Source of the DNA: Picochlorum sp. 'celeri'
Lineage: Eukaryota > Chlorophyta > Trebouxiophyceae
Assembly (NCBI GenBank): GCA_010909725.1
Contig: JAACMV010000007.1
Span: 1,488,001-1,552,000, forward strand
Direction: 5' to 3'
DNA: 64,000 nucleotides
The number at the start of each line of letters is the position of its first letter. The first letter of the stretch is position 1. Of this stretch, positions 10,501 to 21,007 are shown piece by piece. Under the pieces are notes generated by a model, which ran no database searches, was not told the DNA's origin, and was given only the letters and a program-made list of their open reading frames with translations. The position numbers and the translations under genes are program-made.

Positions 10501-11970
10501 CTCAGGCTCCTCACCTCCAGCTGCAATATTGATAGTTGGCTCTCGCTCCATGATGGAATAAAGTCTCGATGCAGACAGTCGTCCTGACTGGAAAGCACTC
10601 CAATTGGGCACTGCTTGTCCCAATGCAAACCCACCAATAAGGGCTGAAAGCAGTACATTCACAACATCCCCTCCGGTGTATCCATTTGGACCAACTTGCG
10701 TGGCGCCATACCACATTGCCAAGGCATATCCACAGTATGCCGTGCACATGGTCATTCCAATCGTCAGTCCATTGAATATTCCCTGCTTGGTGCCCACCTG
10801 TTCAGGGAATTTCAATGCCTCATCATATGCGTTGATCGTTCGCTCCTGCCCATTAAACGCAAAAACTGTTCTTATGCTTCCAAGAGCTTGTTCGGCAATC
10901 GAACTCGCACCAGAGTCCGCTTTACTCGATTTGGCATTTATGCGTGCAACAGCAGAACTTGCAAAATACCCTGTAATAACCAGCACAGGCATGAATGCCA
11001 GCATGACAAGCGTCATATCCCATCCTTTGGTAAATGCAATAATAATACCAGATATGGCTGTCGACATGAAGAACAGAAACATGGACAATTTTTCCCCAAC
11101 TGCTTTTTGCACTTTTTGGCAGTCATCTGTAAGACCCTGCAGGAGAACACCAGACGTCCCACTCGTATCAAAGTATGCAATATCCTGCCCCAAGACTTTC
11201 CTGAGGTATTTTTCCCTCAACCTATTTGCCTGTCTGACCGAGCTATATCCCAGGAAGTAGACTTGCAGGAATGCAGCAACCATGCCTCCAACACCCAAAT
11301 ACATAAATTTGGGAACAGTATTCTTGACACTGGCACTCAAAGCATCAGGATCTTGCCTGATGTAATAATTGATTGCGATATCATCCAATATATCGCCGAA
11401 TATGATGGTGAATACGGGGAAAACTACTCCGTTTCCCAATGCACCAATGATTCCAAGGATTTGAGCAATCACATCAAACCTATCCATGTGCTCGTACAAG
11501 CGATAGAAAGGCACAGGCTCAATATCATCGTCCTCTTCTTTCTTTTCATCTCCTGGCCTTTGGAACAATCGCCACCTACGTCGATGAGAGCGTGAGTCTT
11601 GATTTTGCTCGTGTTGGACAATGCTCTTGTCATCATTCTTTCCGTCCACACTGCTGGACTGTTTACTATTCGGGCTGATATCCTTTCCACTCTCTTGATC
11701 ATCTACAAGAGAAGGAATATCACCCGCATTCATCTCTTGAGCAGCAGTATCCCGACCTCCATTCTGATGTGAAACCTCCAACACCTGCTCTGCTCGTTCT
11801 ATAGCACTGCCAACAACTACACTGACAAAGTGATGGCTCGGCCCTGGCGCCATGTCCTTCTGCTGATGTCGTGCTTTATCAGATAATCCAGGACTGTACA
11901 CTTCTATCGGAGATCCGAGAGATCCGTCCAAAACACCGCTATCAACAGTGTCTAGGTCAGCAGCCATCAT
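7592..11970 (-). CDS. ABCB/MDR-type full ABC transporter, copy B (intact)
   Basis: Full-length ATP-driven membrane exporter of the P-glycoprotein (ABCB) type, about 1434 residues. Exon 1 is 8989-11970 and exon 2 is 7592-8914; the 74-nt intron has donor GTATGT and acceptor TGCAG in phase 0. A hydrophilic N-terminus of about 160 residues precedes TMD1. NBD1 has [17 protein letters not shown] and [10 protein letters not shown] charged linker of about 120 residues leads to TMD2 and to NBD2 with the same three motifs (LSGGQKQR). Both D-loops ([15 protein letters not shown]) and H-loops (VVAHRLS, IVAHRLS) are intact, so both ATP sites should work. The start is the first of two adjacent ATGs. The substrate cannot be read from sequence. 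The NBDs are GC-rich and almost identical to copy A downstream, unlike the TMDs. Confidence 0.93.
7612..8332. repeat. Near-identical NBD2 block, copy B (partner 3134-3854)
   Basis: Partner of the block in copy A; see 3134-3854. The edges fall inside the coding sequence, near the last dozen codons on one side and just before the NBD core on the other. Confidence 0.9.
9772..10544. repeat. Near-identical NBD1 block, copy B (partner 5291-6078)
   Basis: The intact version of the NBD1 block. It has 15 fewer bases than copy A and keeps an open frame throughout. Confidence 0.88.
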
Positions 11971-12558
11971 GTATCACTGTCACAAAGGTGATCAGTCAAT
12001 CCTGCACGATCCCACGATTCCGTATCAGCATGTACCGAAAAGGCCACGACCAAATGCTCTAGAGGAAAGAAGCGACATTCTTTGCCTGATAGAAACACAG
12101 CCAGGGGCGTAGTACAAAGAAGGCAGCACTGGTTGCACCACACTGACTGGCATCCAACGTGGCACCTCGCCCACCATAGCACAGTTAAAAAATATCACAT
12201 CTACAGTAATAAATCACACAACGCACGCTTTTGGACAGAAAACAACGACTCTGTGGGTTGGTCGCACCCTCAACAAACAGGGCTGTGGCGCGTCACCGAG
12301 TACAGACGCTCCGTGCCTATTTTTGTACTCTTGTGTTTTTTCTAGAGTCTATGACAATCTCTACCATGTAATAAATTGTCAACAAATGCGATAGACGATG
12401 TATTCTAGAAGAGAATGTATATTTCCGTAGAAGACAGCCTGCTGTCGAATATCAACTGACCTCGTCCTATCGAACTCGTGATCAGACGACCCATCTGAGA
12501 ATTTGTTGGCAGGGCATTGCATGAAGGCAAATGGAATGAAGGTGCATGTTCATCACGA
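11971..12558. other. Intergenic region upstream of ABC copy B
   Basis: Holds the promoter side of ABC copy B and the 3' flank of the FkbM-type gene, both on the minus strand. Short open frames here show no domain or coding-like composition. I see no RNA gene. Confidence 0.45.
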
Positions 12559-13905
12559 TTACAACGTCTCTTCCATGGTAAAATATAAATTAGTGAGATG
12601 TTCATTCTTTCTAGAGAATGCACGCCTGATCGTCCTCTTTGACAGAACAGGTGAATCAAAGCTGCCATTGCGCAAAGAATATCCAAAAGACTGTATTTGA
12701 TGAATGAAATCTAACGAACTCGTATTCGTAGCTGCTTTCAATGGAGGAGGGTTGAGTTCTGTCACGAAATACCGAGGTTTGGTTGTGTTGAAAAACCTGC
12801 GTCCACCTTGAATCACCCATGGCTCAAAGCCCTCTGTGTCCATCTTCACGGCCCCAACCTTGCCTGTCAAGTTTGCCATGGTCGTGCGGTCTAGAACATC
12901 ATCTAACCGAACTATATCAAGCTGTTGACGCCATACAAGAAAGGCGAATGGTGGCTTTTTTGACGGTCCGCATGCTACAGCTCCGTCCAAAATATTCTGT
13001 GGGTCACTGAACATCTGGCACGTTGCCTTGTCCTTTCCCAGAGCAGTATTAAATATAGCTATTGACTCGATGAGCTGTGGATTCGCGCATAGAGACATAC
13101 GCAAGGCTTCTTGATTTACCTGCAGTGCTTCAAATGCCAGCACTTGGAAACCCATCATGGCAATGGCAAAGGAAAATGTTCCAATATTTGCACCAATGTC
13201 AACAAAGTACACTTCTGATCGTGACAGCCCTTGAGACTCAGCGAATGCGTCCAATTTATAAATGATCGATTGTATTTCTCCACCTTCCCATTGCCCATAC
13301 TCGTGTAAGGAATGACTCACAATGTCAGCCATTCCATTCTCATTGAAGGACTGTAGTGCATACAATGAGTACTGCTCAAATCCATCCATAGACCAGATGG
13401 AATCAATCCTCTCCAGTACAGCAACCGATGCGTTACCATTGCTGCTGACATTAACAGGGACAATACGCGGCACTTCATCGCCCATCTTGGAGCAGAATTT
13501 CTTCTGTTTCTCTATACGTGTTTTGAAGACATGGCGCAGTGTGCCTTCTTTGTGCCTATCCCTTCCTTCACCTTGCATGAACCAGTCATCATAGTCATCC
13601 CCACGCACCGTCATAAGCGACGTTTCATCGCCTTCGGGTGAGGATAATGGTATCATGGCCTGTCGTATCGGTGAAGGCGTCATCATCACTGGAGCAATTT
13701 CATGCACAACAGCTGATGATGAAACCAAGTTTCCATGGAAGAATGGGGAGAACGCTATCACAACCATCACTGCAATCAATAGAGATGTCACAATACTGAT
13801 GTATCGATACCGAGATGCTCTTCCATGCTTCAAATTTATGCCTCCACTCACGGCGGTGGAGGTTGGTGAGGAACCCTGCCTGGCTGACGGGTGTTGAATG
13901 ACCAT
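12559..13905 (-). CDS. FkbM-family methyltransferase with an N-terminal membrane anchor
   Basis: Single-exon protein of 448 residues. A short basic cytosolic N-terminus is followed by one hydrophobic segment (about residues 34-56, SIVTSLLIAVMVVIAFSPFF), giving a type II membrane topology typical of Golgi/ER-lumen enzymes. The C-terminal half carries an S-adenosylmethionine-binding fold: VYFVDIGANIGTFSFAIA (motif I) and VLAFEAL, followed later by GAVKMDTEGFEPWVI, which is characteristic of FkbM methyltransferases. The family methylates hydroxyl groups of sugars or other small molecules; with this topology a glycan is the likely target, by inference. The stop codon forms part of TGTAA (12559-12563 on the complementary strand), a likely poly(A) signal. 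Confidence 0.85.
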   Translation of the reverse strand: MVIQHPSARQGSSPTSTAVSGGINLKHGRASRYRYISIVTSLLIAVMVVIAFSPFFHGNLVSSSAVVHEIAPVMMTPSPIRQAMIPLSSPEGDETSLMTVRGDDYDDWFMQGEGRDRHKEGTLRHVFKTRIEKQKKFCSKMGDEVPRIVPVNVSSNGNASVAVLERIDSIWSMDGFEQYSLYALQSFNENGMADIVSHSLHEYGQWEGGEIQSIIYKLDAFAESQGLSRSEVYFVDIGANIGTFSFAIAMMGFQVLAFEALQVNQEALRMSLCANPQLIESIAIFNTALGKDKATCQMFSDPQNILDGAVACGPSKKPPFAFLVWRQQLDIVRLDDVLDRTTMANLTGKVGAVKMDTEGFEPWVIQGGRRFFNTTKPRYFVTELNPPPLKAATNTSSLDFIHQIQSFGYSLRNGSFDSPVLSKRTIRRAFSRKNEHLTNLYFTMEETL

Positions 13906-14429
13906 TTATTGCCGATACAATCTCTGAAAAAGGTTCATATTTTATTTCAAAATGATTTACTCTCTTCTTCGTCTTCCTTTCAGTCCGAATGCCTCATAAA
14001 ACGAAACAATATAGGAAATCTTTTCTTCTCTCTAATTGTATCTCAGCCTTTATCCACAGCGACGCAGGGATACGAATACCAATTATCTATAGGTAGTGAA
14101 AATAGCAAAAATAATAGCATACAGAATATCCAAAGCGACGTACGGCATTCGAATGCAGGAAGTCGTCGTAATTAAATGTTTATATTAAATACAGCACATG
14201 TGGAAGAAAGCAGACATGCGAGCATACCTGCAAAGGCTGGTTCATGAATGAATATAACTGACAATATAGCAGAAGTACACGAGGCCAGCACGGAAAGAAC
14301 GTGCGTGTTCTGTGTGGGTAGCCAAAGGCTATTTCGTACACTGGCATAAACCCAAGTTGGGTATGTCGAGGGATCCCATCTGGTTGAGAATGAGTATGCC
14401 TGATTTAAAATGAAAAGAACCGGAGTAGG
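13906..14429. other. Intergenic region between the FkbM-type and TBC genes
   Basis: Divergent promoter region. An ATG at 14410 opens a short frame that ends before the TBC domain. The upstream end of the TBC gene is not resolved, so part of this stretch may be its 5' exon or leader. Confidence 0.4.
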
Positions 14430-15556
14430 CGACGCGATGATGGAGCAAAGGAGAATGAGACGGTTCGGTTGGCGAACGAATACCTTGTCCGAGGGGACGT
14501 TGTCTCCCTGAGAAAGCTCGCCGCAGTGCGTTGGTCTAGTCTCCCATTCTCTGAGGAAGAGGGCATGGCCTTTCATGCTTGGTGCTGAAACGACGGATGT
14601 ATATGAGGAAGGCACGGAAATAGCAAACAGTAAGAAGCCTCAGTACCAGTCCATGTCCTCCATGAGCCATAAAGATGATGCTGTCGTTCGTGCTGATATG
14701 GAGCGGTCGTTGTGGAAGTTTACAAAAGGATGGAGCGAGGAAGAAAGGAATGAAGAAAGGAAACGGTTGGCTCGTGTGGTGAATGCGTCTGTACGAGGGA
14801 ATGAAACTGGTGTGTTTTACTACCAAGGACTGCATGATGTTGCATCTGTCCTGTTGCTTGTATGCGGGGAGGGTGCGGCCCATGGGATGCTGGAAAAGCT
14901 CGTATCGTGTCACCTAAGGGATTGTACGCGAGCAACAATCGACCCCGCGATTCAAACTCTACGACTCTTATATCCATTGCTGGAGCATGCAGACAAAGAC
15001 TTGTACAACTTCATCAAGTCTTTGAATGAGCCAGCACTCGATGTACCATACTTTGCTCTCAGTTGGTATATGACGTGGTTTCTCATGATGTGGAGACTGT
15101 GGAACAGAGTGCTCGATTATTCGATGTGTTCATTGCATCACACCCCCTCATGCCTCTGTATGTTGCAGTCCACGTCCTGGTGGGAGCTCGAGACGACATT
15201 ATGTCTCGCTTTTCTCAGCATGAGGGTGATCTCGTATACTCATATCTAAATAAACTGCCCATCCTGGGGCCGGAAGGCCAGACGTGGATCAGCTGGCGCA
15301 GCGAGCAGTGGGCCTGTACAGGGAGTTCCCGCCATCCAGAATCACCTCATCCTCTGTGATGAAGGGAAAGCGCCAGATAATGGCGACATGCAGCATCCCA
15401 TTCGCCACGTTACGACAAGGCAGATGGTATATAGACGAGCGCCGTGACCATCGCGGCATAGAGTCGCACACCTTGCGATCAAAACTGCAGACGATAGCCA
15501 TTGGTGCCATCCTCACAGGTATTGCAGGTGCAGCCATGCTCTTCAACACGCACTAA
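14430..15556 (+). CDS. TBC1D20-like Rab GTPase-activating protein, frame-broken
   Basis: The deduced protein follows TBC1D20 closely: an N-terminal helix (RKLAAVRWSSLPFSEEE), a central part with FYYQGLHDVASVLLLV and PYFALSWYMTWF, then ARLFDVFIASHPLMPLYVA, REFPPSR, and a C-terminal hydrophobic anchor (TIAIGAILTGIAGAAMLF) as in the ER-anchored family. These pieces lie in three frames. The shift near 15079, inside TWF/SHDVE, falls within a gap-free alignment to the family and needs one missing base in a T run. A second lies near 15280. The step near 14580 can be a 49-nt intron (donor GTGCTG) or another shift. Family members activate GTP hydrolysis by Rab1/Rab2 in ER-Golgi traffic. The true start is uncertain: the N-terminal frame is open from 14409 without an ATG. 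It could be a pseudogene or contain assembly errors; I favour errors. Confidence 0.72.
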
Positions 15557-15641
15557 CCCTACCTACTTTTTCAATGTTCTTCTTCTGCTTATTATTACAA
15601 TATTGCAATAGTGTATATCATGCATGAATTGAGAAAATCGA

Positions 15642-16126
15642 TCAGCTGCTCTTATTAAATCCAAGCCCCTTCTCCTCTGCATATCTTTCCATAAACCTCA
15701 TAAACCTATCCCACTCAAACGCACTACGCATCACAAGTTTTGCTTCAATCGCACTAGGCTTGCCATTCAAAAACTTGGCCTGCACCTCCACTGTCTGAAT
15801 TGTACCCTCATCATCGTTCATGTACAACCCTGTAATGTCTCCCAGCTCGCTGCTTGCCCCAAACACAGATGGATTCTCAAACACAAACGTGGCCGTCCCG
15901 CTCGACCCATCCCTGCTACGGGTCAACTTGACATCAGGGATCGTTGGCTCCTCCACTCCTTGATAAACTCCAGGGTCGCAGCCTCAGCAACCAGCAATGA
16001 CGCCTTCTTGTGGTGACTCGTTCTCACAGGAGCACCCACAAAGGTCTGACGACCTTGCATTCTAACGCTGCTCCCAGACACAGAGGTCGTGGATGAAACG
16101 ACTGCATCATATGAAAATTTGAACAT
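15642..16126 (-). CDS. psb28: Photosystem II assembly protein Psb28, with a single-base frame break
   Basis: Psb28 binds CP47 during photosystem II assembly and repair in the thylakoid. The N-terminal 45 residues or so from ATG 16126 ([20 protein letters not shown]) form a plastid transit peptide. The mature protein has EFIK...[16 protein letters not shown] and [12 protein letters not shown], then [12 protein letters not shown], the usual family core of about 110 residues, and ends near the family's normal length. The frame changes near 15950: the expected EFIKGVEEP needs one more G in the run that now reads AAGGAGTGG on the coding strand. Because the protein on both sides is fully conserved, a missing base in the assembly is more likely than a dead gene. 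TTACA at 15595-15599 gives a coding-strand TGTAA 43 nt downstream. Confidence 0.88.
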
Positions 16127-16560
16127 GGTGAGATCTATGATTGCAGAATGTGAAAACGAGTGACGTCGTCGAGAGGGCCTGCAGCCACAGGAATGTTGAT
16201 TCACGCACCAGAGGTCTTCATTGATATCATTGACATGATTCCAGTTTTATTCAAATGTTTTTCTGTATTAATATAGGAAAATGCGTGGCCGTGCCAGGTC
16301 CAAATACTGTTGATCACGCCGTGGCTCTGATCATTGCCAGATCTTGAGATCTTACACGAGATCTGAAGATCTGGCAGCATCCATCGAGGCTATTGTTGTG
16401 GCATGGCCATGGCTCGATCTGTATCGCATACTCAACATTTTTGTATGAATAATTCATTGGTTTCGAATCGTCCCTGTATACGGACGAGTATGCCAGTGGT
16501 GTCGTTTGAGATTTAATTTTCAAAAACACGTTGCTTCGTCGTCACACCGTTATCCTAGTA
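16127..16560. other. Region upstream of psb28
   Basis: No gene is supported. It holds the hairpin at 16335-16376 and otherwise AT-rich sequence, and should include the psb28 promoter. Confidence 0.45.
16335..16376. repeat. Inverted repeat: 18-bp arms, 6-nt loop
   Basis: Left arm 16335-16352 and right arm 16359-16376 are reverse complements at 17 of 18 positions, around the loop TACACG. Each arm contains two AGATCT hexamers. It lies about 210 bp upstream of the psb28 start codon. Confidence 0.85.
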
Positions 16561-17841
16561 TGTTGAATTTCATTTTTGAGCGAAAAACATTCAGATGACA
16601 AGGGGATCTGGGATGTATACTGTGCAATCCGTGTGGTACAGATGATGGGCCAGGGGTGCGGGTGTGTTGCGGAGGGCCGACGAAACAGTTGGTGTCTTCT
16701 GCTTTGGTGGGCGCCTTGGTATCTCGGGTGTAGAGTATGCTCTGGATGGGGGAGCGCATTGTCTCGTGTATAGATCTCCATATGATGATGAGGTATTGTA
16801 TGGCGGTGCTGGCCTAGGTCAGCCAGAAGTGTACTATCGTCCTGTTGGGTTGGCTGCTATTCGAATGATTGCAAGTCCATTACAGTGTGGGGTTGGACAT
16901 TGGTGAGGAATATCGTCGCTGTCGTGTTGGGTTTTGTCGCGCATGGGCATATTATATCTGCTGACTGAGGCAGGAGGAAAGAGGCGATTGAAGAAGGGTG
17001 TGGCTGAGAGGATGTGCCATTTCCATGGGAGGGAGGTGCCCACGGATGTTCGACGGGGGTGTCATCAATAGTGGACTTGGATTATGGCAGTCTTGTCTGT
17101 GGAGGAGTATGTTGGACTGGAGTATACAGCCTTCTTCTGATGGTCGCCATAGGATGTGTGTGGATTTGAAGAGGACGGCGCGAGAGGTGATATGTGATTC
17201 GAGTCTTCGTTTTGGAGAGGTTTACCAAGGTGTTGGGGACTGTTTGTTTTCAGAGATGACGTTGTTTGCATCCTGAGTGGATTATTTCCTGTGTATTGGA
17301 TTCTGTGAGAATCTTGGCACGAGATAATGTTGGAAGGAAGACGCAGAGGGTGGCTTGTGAGGTGTGGCATGCATGGTGCTCGTTGTGTTGTCCTTGTGGT
17401 TGGCGTGTGTCTTGGGAACGGTATGGGAGCGAGTGTCCTCGGACTTGCAGCCAGTCTGCATGCTGGCGTGGCGAACGTGTCATCATTCTTAGTGAACATG
17501 TTTTTACGCGTCTCTGACAGCTCGCGTTGAAGATGCAGTGTTCAGCCAAAGATGATGATGGTCGGATGATGATGCTGGAGAAGACGGACAGAGTGATGAT
17601 CAACCTTATTCTCCTCCTGCTGCAGCTTCCTCTTCGAGAGATATGTCTCAATATGGCCCCGAGTCTCCTGATATGACTCCTATGCCGACCCAGGAGATTG
17701 ACAAGTCCGTCATGATGGATGGGGATGAAGGTCAGACTGCAACACCACCGTGATGATGGGCCAGCTGCTGCTTCAGTGACACACGTTGTCTCGTCGAGAG
17801 GACCCAGATTGCCGCCACGGCGACGTCTTGTAAAGAAATAA
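16561..17841 (+). other. Unresolved coding-like stretch, plus strand, frame-broken
   Basis: No single long frame exists, but the plus strand has the G/T-rich look of nearby plus-strand genes and several protein-like pieces. One is GVEYALDGGAHCLVYRSPYD near 16.73 kb. The other is a Ser/Pro/Asp-rich tail at about 17.57-17.84 kb: QSDDQPYSPPAAASSSRD, then in the next frame DDGPAAASVTHVVSSRGP and a basic end at the TAA 17839-17841, with one frame change near 17750. In a genome this compact a 1.3-kb hole is likely to hold a gene, so I suspect a low-complexity protein gene disrupted by indels or by introns I cannot place. The stop would be 13 bp from the converging helicase gene. Function unknown. 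Confidence 0.35.
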
Positions 17842-17854
17842 TGATAACATGCCA

Positions 17855-20699
17855 TTATAAATCTGATGGAAGACCGCCCAGAAAATATCCCTGGTGGGCC
17901 TTTGCTCTAGACAGAATGAACTCAAATGATGGAATCCCCTTGCTCAGACTGTGAATGTTTCCTACAAGGAGGAGATGATGTTTGGCTCTCGTCAGGGCGA
18001 CATTCAGTCTACATGCATCTGATGCAAATGAGGATGGCTTGGAGGTGGCCGTGGACAAGATGATAATGTCCTTCTCAGCACCCTGAAATGAGTCTACAGT
18101 GGCAATGTGAATGCCATCAGCTTGGATGTGTGACACAGCCCTCACCAGGGCGTCCACGTGGGCCTTATAAAATGCAATTACTCCTATAGAGTCTGGAGAA
18201 TTACCGTGTCCTAGTAATTTCTGTATTATAGATGCCACTGCCCGTGCTTCCATATCATTGTAAATACTGCGGTGGGAATAGCTTTCCTGGCCCAACATGA
18301 TATCAACACACAGACACAGCTGGCAAAATATTTGCCAGTGGTGGCCGTTGCAGAGGTGTTATTCCATCTAAGAGTTTATTCTCATAGAAGAATTTATTGG
18401 ATACGCATGCAATGTCTGGATGGCATCGATACTGTGTTCTCAATAGATGGGGTGTGTGACCCAAATCAGTCAGCCTGACAAATAATGGCCTGGCAACACT
18501 GGACCTTCGCGCACGTGTTCTGGTGAAACATACCACAGGAGGCAGCTGATTTGGATCACCTGCAGCAATAACATACTTGCATTTTGGATCGGATTAATGG
18601 GCGCCAAGGATAAGGGTTCCGTTAGCTGAGATGCCTCATCAAGGATGAGGATGTCAAATGTTTGGTCTTCGAGGATTGACAGAGCTGTCGAAACGCATGT
18701 CACCACCTACGATGGGACATGTTTTCAGCATCTTTTTTCTTTTCCGATCCGATCCGCGCTCTGCTTCTGCAATTTCAGCCTGAAGTTTCCTGAGAACTTG
18801 TCCAGATGCAGCCTTGGCCATTTCCTTGAGCTCTCCTAATGCTGTATTGTGAGACTTTGATTCTGATGCGTGAATGGAGTACTCCAGTATTCTCGTGATG
18901 TATTTTTTTAAGTGCACCCACGCGAAGGAAATCAGAGACCACCACTCCCGCATGAGCCCGATCAGCACTCTGTCCACAGCAATATTGGTGTGCGAGCAGA
19001 CAAGAACCCTAGCATTTGACAGACCACCCGTCGACTCCTTCGATCGCCTGAGCGCAAGAATTAAATGTAATATTGAAACCATGAGCTGACTTTTCCCGCT
19101 CCCAAATGGTCCATGCACTAAGCAGATGGGCTGGTATGCTGGTTGCCTATGCCACCTGGCTACATGGCTGAGCACCTCCAGTTGGTGCGTGTTCAGATTA
19201 AATGTCGTGCTCACCTGCTTGAACTCTTCCATTGGACCCTCAGATTCTTCACTATCTGTCACATCTGACCTATTCAATTGCAGCAGATGTGACACCATTG
19301 GTGCTGTCATAGACTGTTGATCGCCCAACAGGGATAGCAAGCCAAGTTCAATACTCGCCTCTGGTCCTTGAATGGCATACACTCTGGCAGATTTACCCAT
19401 CTGGAGTGGTCTCCTCGATATAAACTCCACCTCAAATCTGCATATATAGAAAATAGTCAGCCTTCAATCCATATACTTTAAAAAAACTTCATGCAACATG
19501 AAAACATACTTTCCATCCTTATTTGGGCCATGCCACACAGATTTTACAAAACACGTCCACACACTCTGACCCTTTTTGAATCCAAACGCGGGGGAATTGG
19601 ACAATATCCATACATCCGATTTATGATACGACGAAGCTTTTCCTCTGAATTCACCGAGAATCAGATACACCTGCTCCTTCTTTGTTTCTTGTTCACTGCA
19701 ATCCTCTTCTTCCTCTTCATGCGCACGCCGTTTATTCTTTTTCGCCCTTGAAAAATACTCTTTATTATTATTATTGCTGTTTCTATATATTTTGATCTGG
19801 CATTCTCCATGATATGGGATTCTGGCCTTGCGACACAGGGTGTCCACTTCTGCATGACCCAGCATGTTTGAACTACCTGAAAAGGCATCATACAGGTCTG
19901 TAAACGTGTTTGCAATCATTTTCAAAAACACTTCCTCAATCATGGATTTCTTCATGACATCCATATACTCAAGCGCTGAGGCGAATGCCGTGGGAACCTG
20001 AACATGCCTCACTGGATGCTTCACCTGCTCGACAGTAGGGCACACGAGATTGCAGTCGCCCTGCATGCAATCCATAGTAGCATTCTTTACAGGTGACGCA
20101 TGAGCACCTTTCATGCCAAAATTACTATTATTGCTGCTCTTCAAAATCTTCTTCACGGGCTTCTTCCACGCCGTCTCATGCACCACACTGCCCAGCTTTT
20201 CTACAGCAGCATCCTCTTTGCAAAGGACATGTTCCTTCTTCTCTTTCGTCTCCTCCACCATTTTAGACGTATCTGATAGACCATGATCAACTTTCTTTAC
20301 TGGAATCCCTAAAATCTCCAGCAGCTCCGAAGGTGTTCTTTTCCTTCTTGTTGTACTAGGCTCTACATGGTCATCCCTTGTGATGAGCGTCCGCGCATTC
20401 ACCAGTCCGGAGCTCACCTTTGCAGGCTGCTGTACATCTTGATCCAGACACACATCATCCACTTGGACCAGATACGCTACCTTTCCATCCGTGCCCATCA
20501 CAAATGCCTCCCCTCCTCCCCTATCCAAGCTCACATCAACAGGCAGACTATCAATCCAAGCGAGCGTCTTCTTCCCCTCCTCATCCATCAACTGACCCCT
20601 TCTCGTAGTTTTATCGACAATTAATTTCCCATCGATCCATTTCTTGTTCCTCTTTTTCCGCACGTCTTTTGTAAACGTCACCACCAGTTCAACCGACAT
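17855..20699 (-). CDS. ZGRF1: ZGRF1-like superfamily 1 helicase with DUF2439 domain, frame-broken
   Basis: ZGRF1 is a 5'-to-3' DNA helicase linked to recombination and interstrand-crosslink repair. Exon 1 (19511-20699, ATG at 20699) holds an N-terminal DUF2439 domain (about residues 4-90, starting ELVVTFTKDVRKKRNKKWIDG) and a disordered middle. The 73-nt intron 19438-19510 has a GTATGT donor. Exon 2 onward holds the helicase: Walker A VHGPFGSGKSQ, motif Ia CSHTNIAVDRVLIGL, motif II DILILDEASQLTEP, motif III AAGDPNQLPP, then RTQYRCHPDIA, and motifs V-VI TVDSFQGAEKDIIILS and NVALTRAK. After exon 2 starts, frame changes are needed near 18945, 18900 (a run of seven T), 18703, 18585 (a run of four T) and 18300-18325. 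All helicase motifs survive on both sides of each break, so missing or extra bases in the assembly are more likely than a dead gene. Confidence 0.82.
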
Positions 20700-21007
20700 G
20701 GCCGTTGTGGTTAAATAAATTGCCTTCCACCACCACACGGGATCAAAAACCTACCATTGGACATATAGTACACGTAGAAATTCGTCTCATAATAGATTTG
20801 GCTTGAATCCTGCTTCTATCGAGCCAAGGGGCATGTTTGAATTCGTCTTAATTGTCTGTTAAGGAATACATGAGTACGTGCATGGATCTGTGCCTACAGA
20901 GCACCTCAGTGCATGCATTATTTCCTCAATTTTTTTAATGATATGAAATTCATGCCAGAATTCTTGCGGTGAGGACTGAAGGCCTGGTTGAAAGGACATG
21001 CATTACC
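20700..21007. other. Divergent intergenic region, helicase / mnmE
   Basis: Shared upstream region of two divergent genes. The mnmE frame stays open for 13 codons upstream of its first ATG without another ATG. I see no RNA gene or repeat. Confidence 0.5.

Noticed and set aside
15063..15100. Intron instead of a frameshift in the TBC gene
   Set aside because: The family alignment is continuous without gaps through this point, so removing any segment would delete conserved residues; the 42-nt candidate also leaves the wrong phase.
17250..17855. 201-codon minus-strand frame starting at the helicase gene's stop
   Set aside because: Arg/His/Ser-rich low-complexity translation opposite a better plus-strand coding tail; probably a shadow.
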